A stretch of DNA of 64,000 bases from Opeltia flavorubescens (taxonomy: Eukaryota > Ascomycota > Lecanoromycetes > Teloschistales > Teloschistaceae): assembly GCA_000442125.1 (NCBI GenBank), contig KE546966.1, positions 1,475,471 to 1,539,470 of the forward strand, given 5' to 3'. A model generated the notes under the pieces. That model was not told where the DNA came from, made no database searches, and saw only the letters and a list, made by a program, of their open reading frames with translations. Position 1 is the first letter of the stretch. Every line of letters starts with the position of its first letter. Positions 46,015-60,000 of the stretch are shown piece after piece. Both the position numbers and the translations under genes were made by a program.

Positions 46015-49000
46015 ATAATAGTATCCTTATTATTCTATAATTAGGCGATATATATATAATAGATAGCTAAACCTTTTATATAAAGCGCGCGTACTTAGAT
46101 ATATACTAGTTAAATTAATAATTTAAAGATACGCGACACTAATACGCGTTTATATATAAAACGTCTTATTATTATATATAAGATATATAAATAGTTTTAT
46201 TTTATATACTAAAAATTATTCGGTGTTAATATTAGTATTAGCTATTATACTATAGTATATTATTAATATCTTTTAGTATTTATTAAATACTTACGCTAAG
46301 ACGTATTTATAGAAATTAATATTATTTAATAGCTTTATTCGATAATTATACTATACTATAATAATTATAAATAATTAAAGCTATTAAATTTTAGATAATT
46401 TAATTTATATTANTANNNTTATANATNTNNNNTTAAATAGTATAATTCTATTTTTTATTTATAAATATATAATAAACGTTTCTCTCTTAATATAAATCTA
46501 TTCTTTAATTTAGGTTTTTATTATCTTTACTATATCTTATTTTTACTTACTAGCTTTATTTTTTTATAAACCTTCTCTAACTTTTATATCTTTTATTATA
46601 GGTTCTAAAGCCCCTAAAACTCCTATAGCTAAGAAGACTTTTTAGAATATATAGGCGCCCGATACTCTAATATTACTAAATACTCTAATTTTATAAAAGG
46701 ATTATTACCGTTAATACGTTAAAGCTAGTATTATAGTATATATTACTTATCTAATACTATTATTTAATAATCTTTAATAAAAAATAATTAAAGAATAATT
46801 TTATTACTTACTATACTTTTACTTATTATATAAAGCCTAGCGTCGGCTTTAAATATTATACGCGTTATTTTAGACTTTATAAAAAATATAAACTAATATA
46901 TTAAATCTATATATTACGGTAGCTTCTTTAATCTATATAGATTTTTTAAAAATTTATCTCGGTAGCTAATAAAATAATTTCTACTACTATTATTATTAAT
47001 ATTACTGATAAAAATAAAAAATAATATATTATATACCGCTCGCGTATTATTATTCTCTCTAGCTATAAATAAATTAAGATTTAGGAAAAAGTTAAAACGT
47101 AGTAAAAAAAGACTATTAGTACTTTTAATATTATTAAAGCTATTTATATTTTAAAAAAATCGATTAATATAGATATTAATATAATATACTTTATTATATA
47201 TTTATTTTTTTTATATAATTTCGCGCGTTAACTTTACGCTAAAACCGCTTAGATCTTTTAGTTATTAAAAAGGAGTAGTTAAATTTAGTTAAAAAAGATA
47301 ATCTTTCTTTTATTAATAAAAGCGAGGTAGAAAAAAATAATATTATTATATAATTTTATATTTATCTAACGCTTTATATTTATCTTTAATATCTATTTTT
47401 ATATATTTATTTCTATATTTTATTTTTAGACTTATATCGCCTTTAAATAGTTATAATTTTAAAATTTATATTTTAATAAAGTTTTTTTTTAATTTTAACC
47501 TTCTTTAATAATATATTTTATAATATATATTTTTTAATATATATTCTACCAATAAATTTTAGTAATTATATAGAATTTTATTTCTATTACTATTTTATAT
47601 TTTTAGTATTATTTATTATTTTATTTATTACCTTATTTATACGTTTATATATAGTTTAATTATAGTTTATTTTCCTTTTTTACCTCCTTTTTAAAAAGTC
47701 CTTTTTACTATTATTTAGTAGTTTTTTAAAATATATATAATAAAAGTCCTTTATATACTCGCTAGCTTCTAATATTTTTTTAATATTAAGCTAGCTATTA
47801 TTTTTAAAGTTATAGCTAAACTATTTTACTAGATATTATAATTTTCTATAGTACTATCTTAAATTAAATACTTTTTTTATTTTATATTACTCTTTATTAT
47901 TAATAAATAGAAGTAATAAATCTTTTTTATCTTTTTTTTCTACTATTATATATAGTTCGAAAAGAGAGATATAAAAAACGGGATAGATACGACCTATTAA
48001 CGCTAGAAATTTTAAACGGTATAATTATAAGTTTATTAGTTTTATTATTTTAAAAAATTTATAAAATTTATAATTTAATTTCTTTAATAGCTTTTTTATT
48101 TTAATATTACGTTTATTTAGTTATATTATATTACTAATAATAAAGGATTTTATAAAATATTTTTAATTATAATATTTAAATTATTTTTTTATTACTATTT
48201 TCTATTAGCTTTTAAGCTAAATATATATATATATATATCTTTTAATATACTAATATACTTTAAATATATTACCTTCGGTATTATTAATTTAGATATTATT
48301 TTTTAAATTAGAATATCTACTAATAGTAGTAAAGAACGGCGTTATACCGGTAAAAGTATACTTACTATTATTATATATAAATTCCGTAAAAAATAGCTAT
48401 TTATTTTAATTATTTTAATTATAATTAATAAAACTTTTTAAAAATTATTTTAAAATTTAATTTTATTATTTAATTTACCCGTTAATTTACGGATAAAAAA
48501 TAGTATTTAAATAGTATTTAATCTTTAGATAATAATAAAGGATAAATTAAAATTATAAAGTAAAAAGAATTCCTTAATTAAAAACTAGCGATTTAAATAT
48601 ATTATAACGGTTATATACTTTATTAATAAAAGTATCCGCTAGCTTTTTTATAGTTATAGTTATTTAGTATAAAATATATATAGTGAGCTTTATATAACGA
48701 TCGATTATTATAAAAATCGAATTATATATAATACGGAGGCGTTTATATAGAGGTAGGTTAGTAATAAAATTTATAATTAAATCGTTAAACGATTTTAAAA
48801 ATCTTTTTAATAGCTATATTTTACTATACGGTTTATATCTTATAGGTTTTATTTAATAGTATATATTATAAGTATATATATAATATTTAATATCCTTTAT
48901 TATATTTAATTAAAAGTATTTTCGGCGAATAAATTTTAATATTTTTTTATAATTAAAGTAACCTATTATAAAATTGTTATAATTATATTTAAAGACCTTT

Positions 49001-52000
49001 TATCTAATTATATTAAAGAATAAATATTATTTTTTTTTATAATAGAATAATTTTTAATTCTAGTATTATTTATAGTTTTTATTAAACTATTTTAATATTA
49101 TATAAACGCTTAATAAATTATTAGGTGATTTTTTTTTTAAAAATACTAATTTTTTAATTATATTATTAAATTTTTAAAACCCTTCTATAATATAGCGGAA
49201 GGATAATAAAAATATATTATATATATTTTTTAAAGCCGCTTCTTTAATAATTTATTATTTTAATTATAAATTTTTAGGATTATTAGAGTTATTTAAAGGA
49301 ATCGACTAAGCGTTATTATATATAGTAGTATTAGATTTATAAAAAACCTTTAGCTTTTTATATACCCTAAAATTATAAATTTTTACTAATATTTACTTTT
49401 TTTTTACTTTAAAAGATTTCCTTTTAATTATAAAAGGCGGAATTAATATTTTTATATCGCTTTTTAGAGCGCTTTTATCTCTTTTCTCTACTAATATTAA
49501 GAGTATCCCTTAATTATAAGGAGGTATAAACGATATAATATTATTATACTTCTTTATATAAATATTAAATACGTAACCCCTTATTAAAAATTTATATTTA
49601 GAGATATTCTTTAAAAGCTCGCCTTTTTTATTAGAAATATTAGCCTTCGTTTTTTTTATTATATAATATATTACTACTACTTTTTAAATATCTTTAATAN
49701 CGGTTTTAATATTTTTANATAATTTTTAAANNCTNTTTTAAATATTTTTAAAGTTAATTAATAATATTTTATTATTAAAATAGCTCTTTTTATTACTTTT
49801 TAGCGACTTTTTAATATTATTTAAAATCTTTTATAGGCTCTCGAATTTATTTTTATTTTATTTTATAAAAGTTTTAAATAGATAGTACTAGATTTTTAAA
49901 GGACCTATAATCGGTTTTATACTTTTTTTAAAATTTTTTTAAGACTTTCTAAAGTATAGGGTTAAATAAATATACTTTTAATTTAAAATATTAAAGGTAA
50001 TATAAGCTTTAAATATTTTATAGTTACTTTTTTATAATATTATATCGGTAGAGTTTAATTTACCTAGTCTATATTTTAAGTCTAGGTTTAATCTAGCTAG
50101 CCGCTTTTATTATCTAGCGTTTTTATAATTAAGTTCCTTTTTTATAAAAAAGTTATAAAGATTTATATAATTAGTAATAATTTCGATTTTATAAAAGGCT
50201 TTTTTAATATAATATCGCTACTATTTATAAATATAAATAATAGCTAGTATTTCTAAATCTTTAATACTATAATTACGCTTAACTATTATTTTCTTTTAAA
50301 ATTAGTAGGCGATAGAGTACTAGCGGATTTATATACTAGTACTAAAGGGCTATAAAATAATTACTAAAATAGTATACTTTAAAGCATTTATTTTAATATA
50401 AATCTATAGTATATAATTAAATTATTATAGGATAGGCGTTATTATAAAACGTTTTTTTAATATTTTAAACGTATTAATTACTTTTTTAATTAGGATAAAT
50501 TTAATATTAAACTTTTTTTTATTACCGCCTTTTAATAATAATATTAGCGGTAGTACTACCCGCGAAAATACTTTAATAAAATATTAGTAAAAGTTTATAA
50601 ATTTAAAGAAATATTATATATTATAATATAATTTTAAAAAAAACTAATTTTTTATATATTTAATATAGGATTTTTTTATTATAATACTATTAAAGCGAAT
50701 AATAAATTTTATAAATCTAATTTTATATATATTAAATAAATACTTTTTTAATTTAATATATAATCTATATTATAATAGCCTTATAAGAACCTTTTATATA
50801 TATATCGAGTGCTCGGTTTTATTTTTAGAGTAAATTAGTAAATTATTTATATATATTATAATAAAAAAGTCTAGAAAATCTTTAAAAATATTATTAATAT
50901 ATATTTAAAAGGTAGCTAAGGTATTTATTAAATTAAATAGTATAATATAATATTCGAAGTAGCTATAATAAGTATAAAATACTATTTTTTATTTATCGCC
51001 CTTCCGGATTTTAATATAATAGTAGGTATTCTAGATATTTAGGCGGGTAAAGATTATTATTTTATATAGCCTATTTAAAGCTTCTAATATTAGGAAAAGA
51101 AAGTACTAATTTTTAATAATAACCTGGTTTAGCTTTTAATAATCGATATAAAGGTAAAAACTATTATTTTTCTTTTTTATAAATATAATCGGAGTATTAA
51201 CTTATAATATTAAATAATAGATAAACTTTTTTATTAAATTCTCGTTAATATAAATCTATAAAATTTCTAGTTTAATAATTAAAAAATTATATAAAGGTTT
51301 AAATAATAAATTATCTATTATTTTAAGGGCGTAATTACTTATAGAATATTTAAAAAATTTATCGGCTTTTTAAAAATTATAAATCTTATTTAAATTAGTA
51401 TATTTTTTAAGTAAAGTCGCTTTTTTAATATTATATAAAGCGATTACGTCGTTTTTATTATATCGTTTTATATTAAAAAGGTATAACCGTTTAAATTCTT
51501 CTATTTTTAGTAGGTATTCTAATTCTTTAGCTAGAATTAGTTTAATATCTATTTCTACTAGAATAGCGCCGGGATCGCGTTATATCTATTATATATATAC
51601 CTAATTAATATCTAGGTTATATCGATATAACTAGGAGAGGTTAAATATAATATTAAAGGACTTAATATTCGCTTTAATATATTTATTTATTATTATTCTA
51701 GATTCTTTTTTTAAATTAATAAAGTCGATTAAAAGTTTATATTTTTAAAAATAAATTAAGTTTATACTATTTAATATCCTAACCGGCGCTTTAATATCGC
51801 GGCCGTTATATAACTCTAGCTCTTTTATATAGTATTATAATATAAAATTTAGGTTTATATTATAATTAATAAATATAACTAATTTAATCTTTTATCCTTC
51901 TTTTTAAATAGTTACGTTCGTAATTAAATAAAATATCCGTAGCTTTATTTATTAATAATCTAATAGTATAAAAGTAATATCTATTAGATTTTATCTTTTT

Positions 52001-53170
52001 TTTTTTTATTTTTATAAAGGTAATCGGGTCTTTTATAGCCTTTTTTATTATATTTCTAGTAAGTAATTATTATTAATACGTCGCTATCTTTATAAAATCT
52101 ATAACTATTATTTAAACTATATTTTTAGGGACCGCGCTAGCCTTTATAATTTCTATAACTAGTTATTATTATATTCGCGCTAATCGCCGGTATAATAATA
52201 TTAAATAAATTTTATTCTCTTTAACTACTTCTATAATTCTTAAAATTTAATATTCTAATATTTATATTACTACGACTAGTACGCGCCTAATATTATAATT
52301 AAACTAATTTAATTTTAACTACTTAATTAATAATTCTTTAATATATTTTTAAAAGGTTAAGTATTTTAAATATTTTATCGGTTATACTACTCTAAAGAGC
52401 GTTTCTTAGAATATTTATCTAAATATAGTTTAGTAAGGATTTTTTTATATAATTTTTAAGGTCTTTTAAATATTTAATAAATAAAAGAATATTTTATTTA
52501 TTATAGTACTTCGCGTTAAAGTATTATAATATTACTTTAATACTATAGATAATTTAAAGGTTAAGCTAATCTAGTAGAAATTTTAGTTATTCTTTTTAGA
52601 TTATTTTAAACCTAGTATTTAGGTTCGTTTTTTTAGTTCGATTTTATATATTTATTAGATAGCGACCGAGGTAGCCCGTATTAAGTAGAATTTTTAAAAT
52701 TTTCGTTTTATATATAACTAAACGAGTTTTAAAAATATATTTATATTCGTATTTAAATAATATATACTTTATATAGCTTTTACTTTTATATTAAATAGAG
52801 TTAGAAACTTTTAATTTTAATTCTTTATTTATTTTCTATCTTTTAATATATTTAAAGTCGTTAATCGGAGTTTTAAAGGTTTATTATTAATATATAGTAG
52901 TAAATAACTCTAGGAATTCTAGTTCCTTTTCGGCCTTTAATATTTCTAACCTTTTTTATTAATAGGCTAGAGCTTGTTTTATTTTAAAGGCCTGAATTTC
53001 TATATTTAAAACGTCGCTAATAAGTTTATCTATATTATTATTTTATAATATAGCTATATTTATTAACGGTTATAATTTAATTATAGATATAGTATTATTA
53101 TTACTACTTTATATTATAGTTTCGTGATATAATCGAACTATTTTTTATAAAAAATAGAGATATTAAAATA

Positions 53171-53425
53171 TAAAAAGGATATAATAGTAGGGAAACTATA
53201 TAAAAGTATAGGTAATAGTTTAATATTCTACTATTATATATATGGAGTTATATATAGAGAATATATATATATTAATATCTAGAAAGCTATAAATATTANN
53301 NNGANTTNCTTTAATTATATANNCCCNCTTTNCTACTAGTATAATATAGCGATATAACGTTTTAGCCGAAGCTATACGACGGCTCTATAATATTATAATA
53401 AGCTAGACTATTGCTAATTGTAATA
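53171..53425 (-). repeat. LTR of element B (5' in coding sense)
   Basis: About 255 bp, matching 45,746-46,000; a few undetermined bases near 53,300-53,332. Confidence 0.8.
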
Positions 53426-56400
53426 ATATATAGTATTTTTTTAAATTAATAAATTTTTATTAATATTTTATTAAAATATTTTTACGGGTAGTACTACCGC
53501 TAATATTATTATTAAAAAATAGTAATAAAAAAAGTTTAATATTAAATTTATTTTAATTAAAAAAGTAATTAATATATTTAAAATATTAAAAATATATTTT
53601 ATAATAGCGCGTATTTTAAAATAATTTAATTATATATTTTAGATTTATATTAAAATAGATATTTTAAAATATATTATTTTAATAATAATTTTATAGCTTT
53701 TTAATATTAGTATATAAATTCGCTAGTATTTTATTATTTATTAATTCTAGAAAAAAACAATAATTAAATATAATTATAATATTAAAAATTCGGAAATATT
53801 AATTATTATTTACGCTTATAAATAGTAGTAATATTATATTAATAAAGTTTTTTATAAAATAAAAGTTATTATTAATTATACTAATTTTTATAATTTTTTT
53901 ATAAAAAAAAAATATAGTTATAAAAATATTAGATAATAAAAATAATTAATTAAATTAGATTTAAATTTAAAATATAGGCTAGATAAATTAAATTTTATTA
54001 ATATAATATTATAGAAAAACGATTATAAAATATTTAAAATTTATATCGCTTTTAATATTTTAAATTAAAAGTATATTTATTTAATTTTATATTTTAAAAA
54101 GTTTTAAAAAAATTTTAAAGAAAATATAAAATTAATTATAAATATTTTAAAAATTTAATATTATTTATTTAAAATTTTTATAAAATAAAATAAAAATAAA
54201 TTTAAAAGCTTATAAAAGATTTTAAATAATATTAAAAAATTATTAAAAAATAATAAAAAAAGCTATTTTAATAATAAAATATTATTAATTAATTCTAAAA
54301 ATATTTAAAAAAATTTTTAAAAATTATTTAAAAATATTAAAATTATTATTAAAAATATTTAAAAAATAATAGTAATATATTATATAGCGAAGAAAACGAA
54401 GGTTAATATTTTTAATAAAAAAAATAAATTTTTAAAAAATACTTTTAAATATAAATTTCTAATAAAAGGTTATATATTTAATATTTATATAAAAAAGTTT
54501 AATAATATTATATTATTTATATTTTTTTATAATTAAAAAATATTTTTAATATTAGTAAAAAAAAAAATAAAAATATTTTAAAAAGTAATATAAAAGCGTT
54601 AATTCCGCTTTTTATAACTAAAAAAAAGTATTTTAAAATAAAAAAAAAATAGATACTAATAAAAACTTATAATTTTAGGATATATAAAAAATTAAAAGTT
54701 TTTTATAAATTTAATACTATTATATATAATAATATTTAATTAAATTTTTTAAATAATTTTAATAATTTTAAAAATTTTTAATTAAAACGATAAATTATTA
54801 AAAAAAATAGTTTTAAAAAATATATATAATATACCTCTACTATTTTTTTATTATATTATAAAAGGATTTTAAAAGTTTAATAATATAATTAAAAAATTAA
54901 TATTTTTAAAAAAAAAATATTTAATAATTTATTAAATATTTATATAATATTAAAATAATTTAATAAAAATTATAAATAATACTAAAATTAAAAATTACTT
55001 TATTATAATAAAAAATAGTATTTATTTTCTAATATAATTAAGTAAAAGATTTTTAAATATAATTATAATAATTTTATAATAGATTATTTTAATTATAAAA
55101 AAATATTAAAGTTTATTTATTAAAAATATTTTTAATTAAATATAATAAAAGATATTAAATATTATATATATATTTATAATATATATTATTAAATAAGATC
55201 TATAAAGTATAAATTATATAATAAAATATAATTATTAAAAAAATCTTTAAAACTATTTAATAATCTAATTATAAATTTTATTACTAATTTATTTTTATAA
55301 AAACGCTTTTATATTATATATAATTTAATTTTTATAATAATTAACCGCTATAAAAAGCTCGTTATATATATTTTGTATTAAATAAATATAATTATAATAG
55401 AACTAGAGGATATTTTTATTAACAAAATATATAATTATTATAATATATTTAGATTACTAGTTTTTAATTAAAAAATTTTTTTTATTTTATAATTTTAATC
55501 TATCCTTTATTATTATTTAAAAATTAAATATTATTTAAATACTATTATTTATCTATAAATCGATAAATAAATTTAATAATAAAATTAAACTTTAAAATAA
55601 TTTTTAAAAAGTTTTATTAATTATAATTAAAATAATTAAAATAAATAAATATTTTTTATAAAACTTATATATAATTATAATAAATATATTTTTATTAATA
55701 TAATACTATTTTTTACTATTATTAATAAATATTTTAATTTAAATAATAATATTTAAATTAATAATATTAAAGATAATATATTTAAAGTATATTAATATAT
55801 TAAAAAATATATATATATATATATATTTAATTTAAAAACTAATAAAAAGTAATAATAAAAAAATAATCTAAATATTATAATTAAAAGTATTTTAAAATCT
55901 TTTATTATTAACAATATAATATAATTAAATAAATATAATATTAAAATAAAAAAGTTAATAAAAAAACTAAATTATAAATTTTATAGATTTTTTAAAATAA
56001 TAAAACTAGTAAATTTATAATTATATTATTTAAAACTTCTAATTTTAATAAATTATATTTATTTTATTTTTTATATCTTTTTTTTTAAATAATATATAAT
56101 AATAGAAAAAAAAAATAAAAAAAATTTATTACCTCTATTTATTAATAATAAAAAATAATATAAAATAAAAAAAATATTTAATTTAAAATAATATTATAAA
56201 AAATTATAATATCTAGTAAAATAGTTTAATTATAGCTTTAAATATAATAACTAGTTTAACGTTAAAAAAATATTAAAAGCTAGCGAGTATATAGAAAATT
56301 TCTATTATATATATTTTAGAAAACTATTAAATAATAATAAAAAAAGCTTTTTAAAAAAAAAATAAAAAAAAAATTATAATTAAATAATATATAAACGTAT

Positions 56401-56802
56401 AAATAAAATAATAAATAAAATAATAAATAATATTAAAAATATAAAATAGAAATAAAAACGAAATTTTATATAATTACTAAAGTTTATTAATAGAATATAT
56501 ATTAAAAAATATATATTATAAAATATTTTATTAAAGAAGATTATAATTAAAAAAAGATTTTATTAAAATATAAATTTTAAAACTATAATTATTTAAAAAT
56601 AAAATAAATCTAAAAATAAAATATAAAAATAAATATATAAAAATAAATATATAAAAATAAATATATAAAAATAAATATNATATAAAAATAAATATATAAA
56701 AATAAATATATAAAAATAAATATATAAAAATAAATATTAAAAATAAATATAAAATATTAAATAAATATAAAATTATATAATAATATTATTCTCTTCTACC
56801 TT
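53426..56802 (+). mobile_element. Fossil Ty3/Gypsy element X, right part (reverse transcriptase remainder, RNase H, integrase)
   Basis: Continues element X after the nested element B. The order of conserved blocks (end of reverse transcriptase at 53,430-53,700, integrase region about 54,800-55,600) matches element B read on its minus strand. No 3' LTR is seen before element D begins, so X is cut off at about 56,800. It is heavily RIP-degraded. A 14-bp minisatellite has expanded near its right end. Confidence 0.7.
56621..56748 (+). repeat. 14-bp minisatellite inside element X
   Basis: Eight perfect copies of ATATAAAAATAAAT (starting 56621, 56635, 56649, 56663, 56680, 56694, 56708, 56722) and a ninth variant at 56736. 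One undetermined base at 56679 sits between copies four and five. Element B has no comparable array at the same place. Confidence 0.85.
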
Positions 56803-57005
56803 ATTGCGGCTATACCGTATAGGCAGAAGGCTGATAGGGCAGGTAGGGCTGAATAGCTACTATAGCCCGAAGAAAACCTTTTAAATATATTTACCTAGTT
56901 AAATTTAGCGCCTCTCGGCGTCTATATTTATTTAATTATAGATTCTATAAATAGATANTTCTTTACCTTTAATATAATANTATTACNTTANNNNTATTAT
57001 ATAAT
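56803..57005 (+). repeat. Left LTR of element D
   Basis: About 203 bp sharing GCTATACCGTATAGG, AGGTAGGGCTGAAT, TAGCGCCTCTCGGCG and ATTCTATA with the right copy. Some undetermined bases occur near its end. Confidence 0.8.
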
Positions 57006-60000
57006 AAATAGTAGTAATTAAAGGTAATTTATATAAAATATAATACTATTAACTTCTATATATATATACTATTAATTATTATATAGTACTAGATTCTTTA
57101 AATAAACCTAGTACTTCTTTATCTACTAAATTATTACTTCTATACTAATACTCGGTTAATAGAATTAACTAAAATATATCCTAGCTTCTAGTCCTCCTAG
57201 TAAAATTTTAGGTACTTTTTGTAATAATTCGGAGGATCTAACTAACCTCGCTATTATACTAGCTTTTATTATAGCTATTTTCTATATTAAAAAGTTCTAA
57301 AAGTATATTAAACGGTTTTTAAAATAGAATCGGGTTTTTATAATAATTTTTAGAGTTTATACTAACTATATCTATAAAAGAAGTCTAGGCCTATATTATT
57401 CTTTAATATAGGAATTTTTTAATAGTTAAATAACTTAAGCTAGTATAATAAAAGCTAGTATAACTTTTATTACTATTTATTCTACGGATTAAAACGAGTA
57501 TTTATAGATCTTTACTAAAGTAATAAACGATTTCTATAATAATACTATTATAGTTTTTAAAAATAAAGGCTTTTAAGTTTATATTTAAAAGCTAGCTATA
57601 AATTTTATCTAAAATAATTTAAACCTTTACTTTTATTTTTTAGGCTCGCTAGAAAACTCGTAATAGCTTAACGAATTTATAAATATTACTAATTTTATTA
57701 ATATATTTAGGTAGTAAAACTATATTTTTAGTACCGAATCCAGCCTATTTTATTTAATAAAATTAAAAGGGAGCGTTATACTACCGCTAGATATAGTAGG
57801 AATTCTACTATAATAATAATAGGGTAAATTTATAAGTAATAGTAATCTGCTATAATAGTAATAAGCTCCTTTAAATAAGTAACTACTTATAAACGCCCGT
57901 TTAGTTTAGCTACTAGGATTTTTTATATAGAACTTCTAGAATTAAATAATTATTATATTAATAAATTTAATAGTTATACTAGCGATTATTAAATTGTAAT
58001 AAAAGGCTCGTAATATTAGTCTATTTTAATTAGATAGTAATAAACCGCCCGTAGAGTTTATAAAGTTATATAATAATTATTATAATATATATATTTTTAT
58101 ATAATATATAAAAATTAAATACGAAACGATAAATATATTATTAATATATTATAACTTAGATTTTTATCTATAAAGCGAAGTAGTTATATAATTTACTACT
58201 ATAATTAGTAAACCTATCCGTAAATCGCTATAATTAGGCGAAGGTATTAAGCTATAGTATATATTTTTTAAAGATTATTTCAGCGAGCTACTATCTACTA
58301 CGCTAGCGTAGCTAGAATAAATATATTATACTATTAACGATATATAAATTTAAAAGGACTTTTCGAAATATTTTAATAATATTATTATTAAGGTAAAAAA
58401 TATAAAGATAGTACTTACTAAAAATACCTAGATAATAATTAATATTAAATATTTTAATATTTAACTATAAATATTAATTCCGGATAAAATTATAATAACT
58501 ACTATTAAAATCTTTTATAAGTTCCTTTAAAATAAAAAGAATAATTAGTTTAATATCTATAGTAGTAATAAAAACCGCGAGGCGTTAAAGTTAAACTCTC
58601 TTTAAAAGGATAAAAATAAATAATATAAAGAAGTAATAATATATTAGCCGCTATATAATAACCCTTTTTATATATCTAAATATTTATTTATATACTCGAA
58701 CTATATATAAAAAAACCAATTGAATATATTTTTTACTATATATTAATACCGGAATTTCTCTATAGCTTTATAAATTTTATTAATTAAAAGTAAGCCGGGT
58801 ATATAAAATAATTAGCGTACTATTTAAAATACTTATTAGTAATTTCTATTTAAAGTTAATACTTTACTATAATAGAATTAAACCGGAAACTAGTAAGATT
58901 ATAACTATTAATAGTATAATAATAGCCGGAATCTATATAAAAGCCGCTAGTTAAATAACTAGCGAGTCTACTTTTAATAAGAAACTTCCGGTAAATAGGT
59001 TCCAGGCGATAAAATAGAATAGTATTAGAGTTATAAGAACGGCTTCTATTAATTAATGGATTTTACTAGAGCCGAATATATAGTAAATAAGGAATTTAAT
59101 AAAGCTCTATATATTACTATTAAAGATCCTAACTAGTATAGTAATATAATAGAACTCTACTTTATTATAATAAAGTATATGGAATTGAAACCGGTTAAAA
59201 TATACTAATATAATAAATATAACAAAATTTTCAAATTAAATAACGCTTTATATCGATACCTACGCTCCGGCTATAGTAAAAAACCACTCCTAATTATAGC
59301 TACTACGATTGAGTTAACTATTAAGCTAAGCGTTCTACTAGTACTAGCGTAAACTTATTTAAAACTAGTTAAGCTATTTAAAAATATACCGGAGATTATT
59401 AAACCAAAAATTATTAAGTAGCTATTATTATAGATATTCTAGTTAATTTATTTAATTATAAAGGATACGCTAATAGCAGGCTTTATTTTTTAAGGATATT
59501 ATTATATAACTATAGATATTCGCTTATAATTAGATATTAAAAATTATAGCTTTTATTAGGATATAGATTATATAATAAGCTTAATTAATCGAAAATTTCT
59601 ATTAGAATAGCTGCCGTATACTATAATTTAAAAGATATTAGTTTTAATAAATATTAAAAATATTAGTAAGAAATAATATAATATTATTAAATTTATTATT
59701 ATTAAAATTTTTATATTTAATAAAAAGGCTATAAAGTTTACTATTATTATATACGAGCTTTATTTAATAGACGATTTAAGCGCTAATATATTTATTAATA
59801 TTAATATTATAAAATTTAAAAATATTAATATATATTTATTTATTAATATAATAACTATTANCTTCTATAATAATATAATAGTATTAATCGCTATTAGTAT
59901 TAAAAGTACTAGAATAAGCGTAATTATTTATAATATTTAACGTATAATAGTGCCGTTATACGCTAGTAAGACCGTTAAGATCGTAGGCCCACGCTAAAAT

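Larger units (their letters stand above)
45746..53425 (-). mobile_element. Fossil Ty3/Gypsy element B, both LTRs, nested in element X
   Basis: About 7.7 kb, coding direction on the minus strand. The 5' LTR is at 53,171-53,425, the gag side is near 51,600-53,100, reverse transcriptase is near 50,500-51,300, RNase H and integrase lie further left, and the 3' LTR is at 45,746-46,000. It is related to X along its whole length, so this is one family in two orientations. X sequence on its two sides is continuous, with an ATATA-like duplication at the junctions. It is broken in every part by RIP but less A/T-saturated than X. It contains short runs of undetermined bases. Confidence 0.8.
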
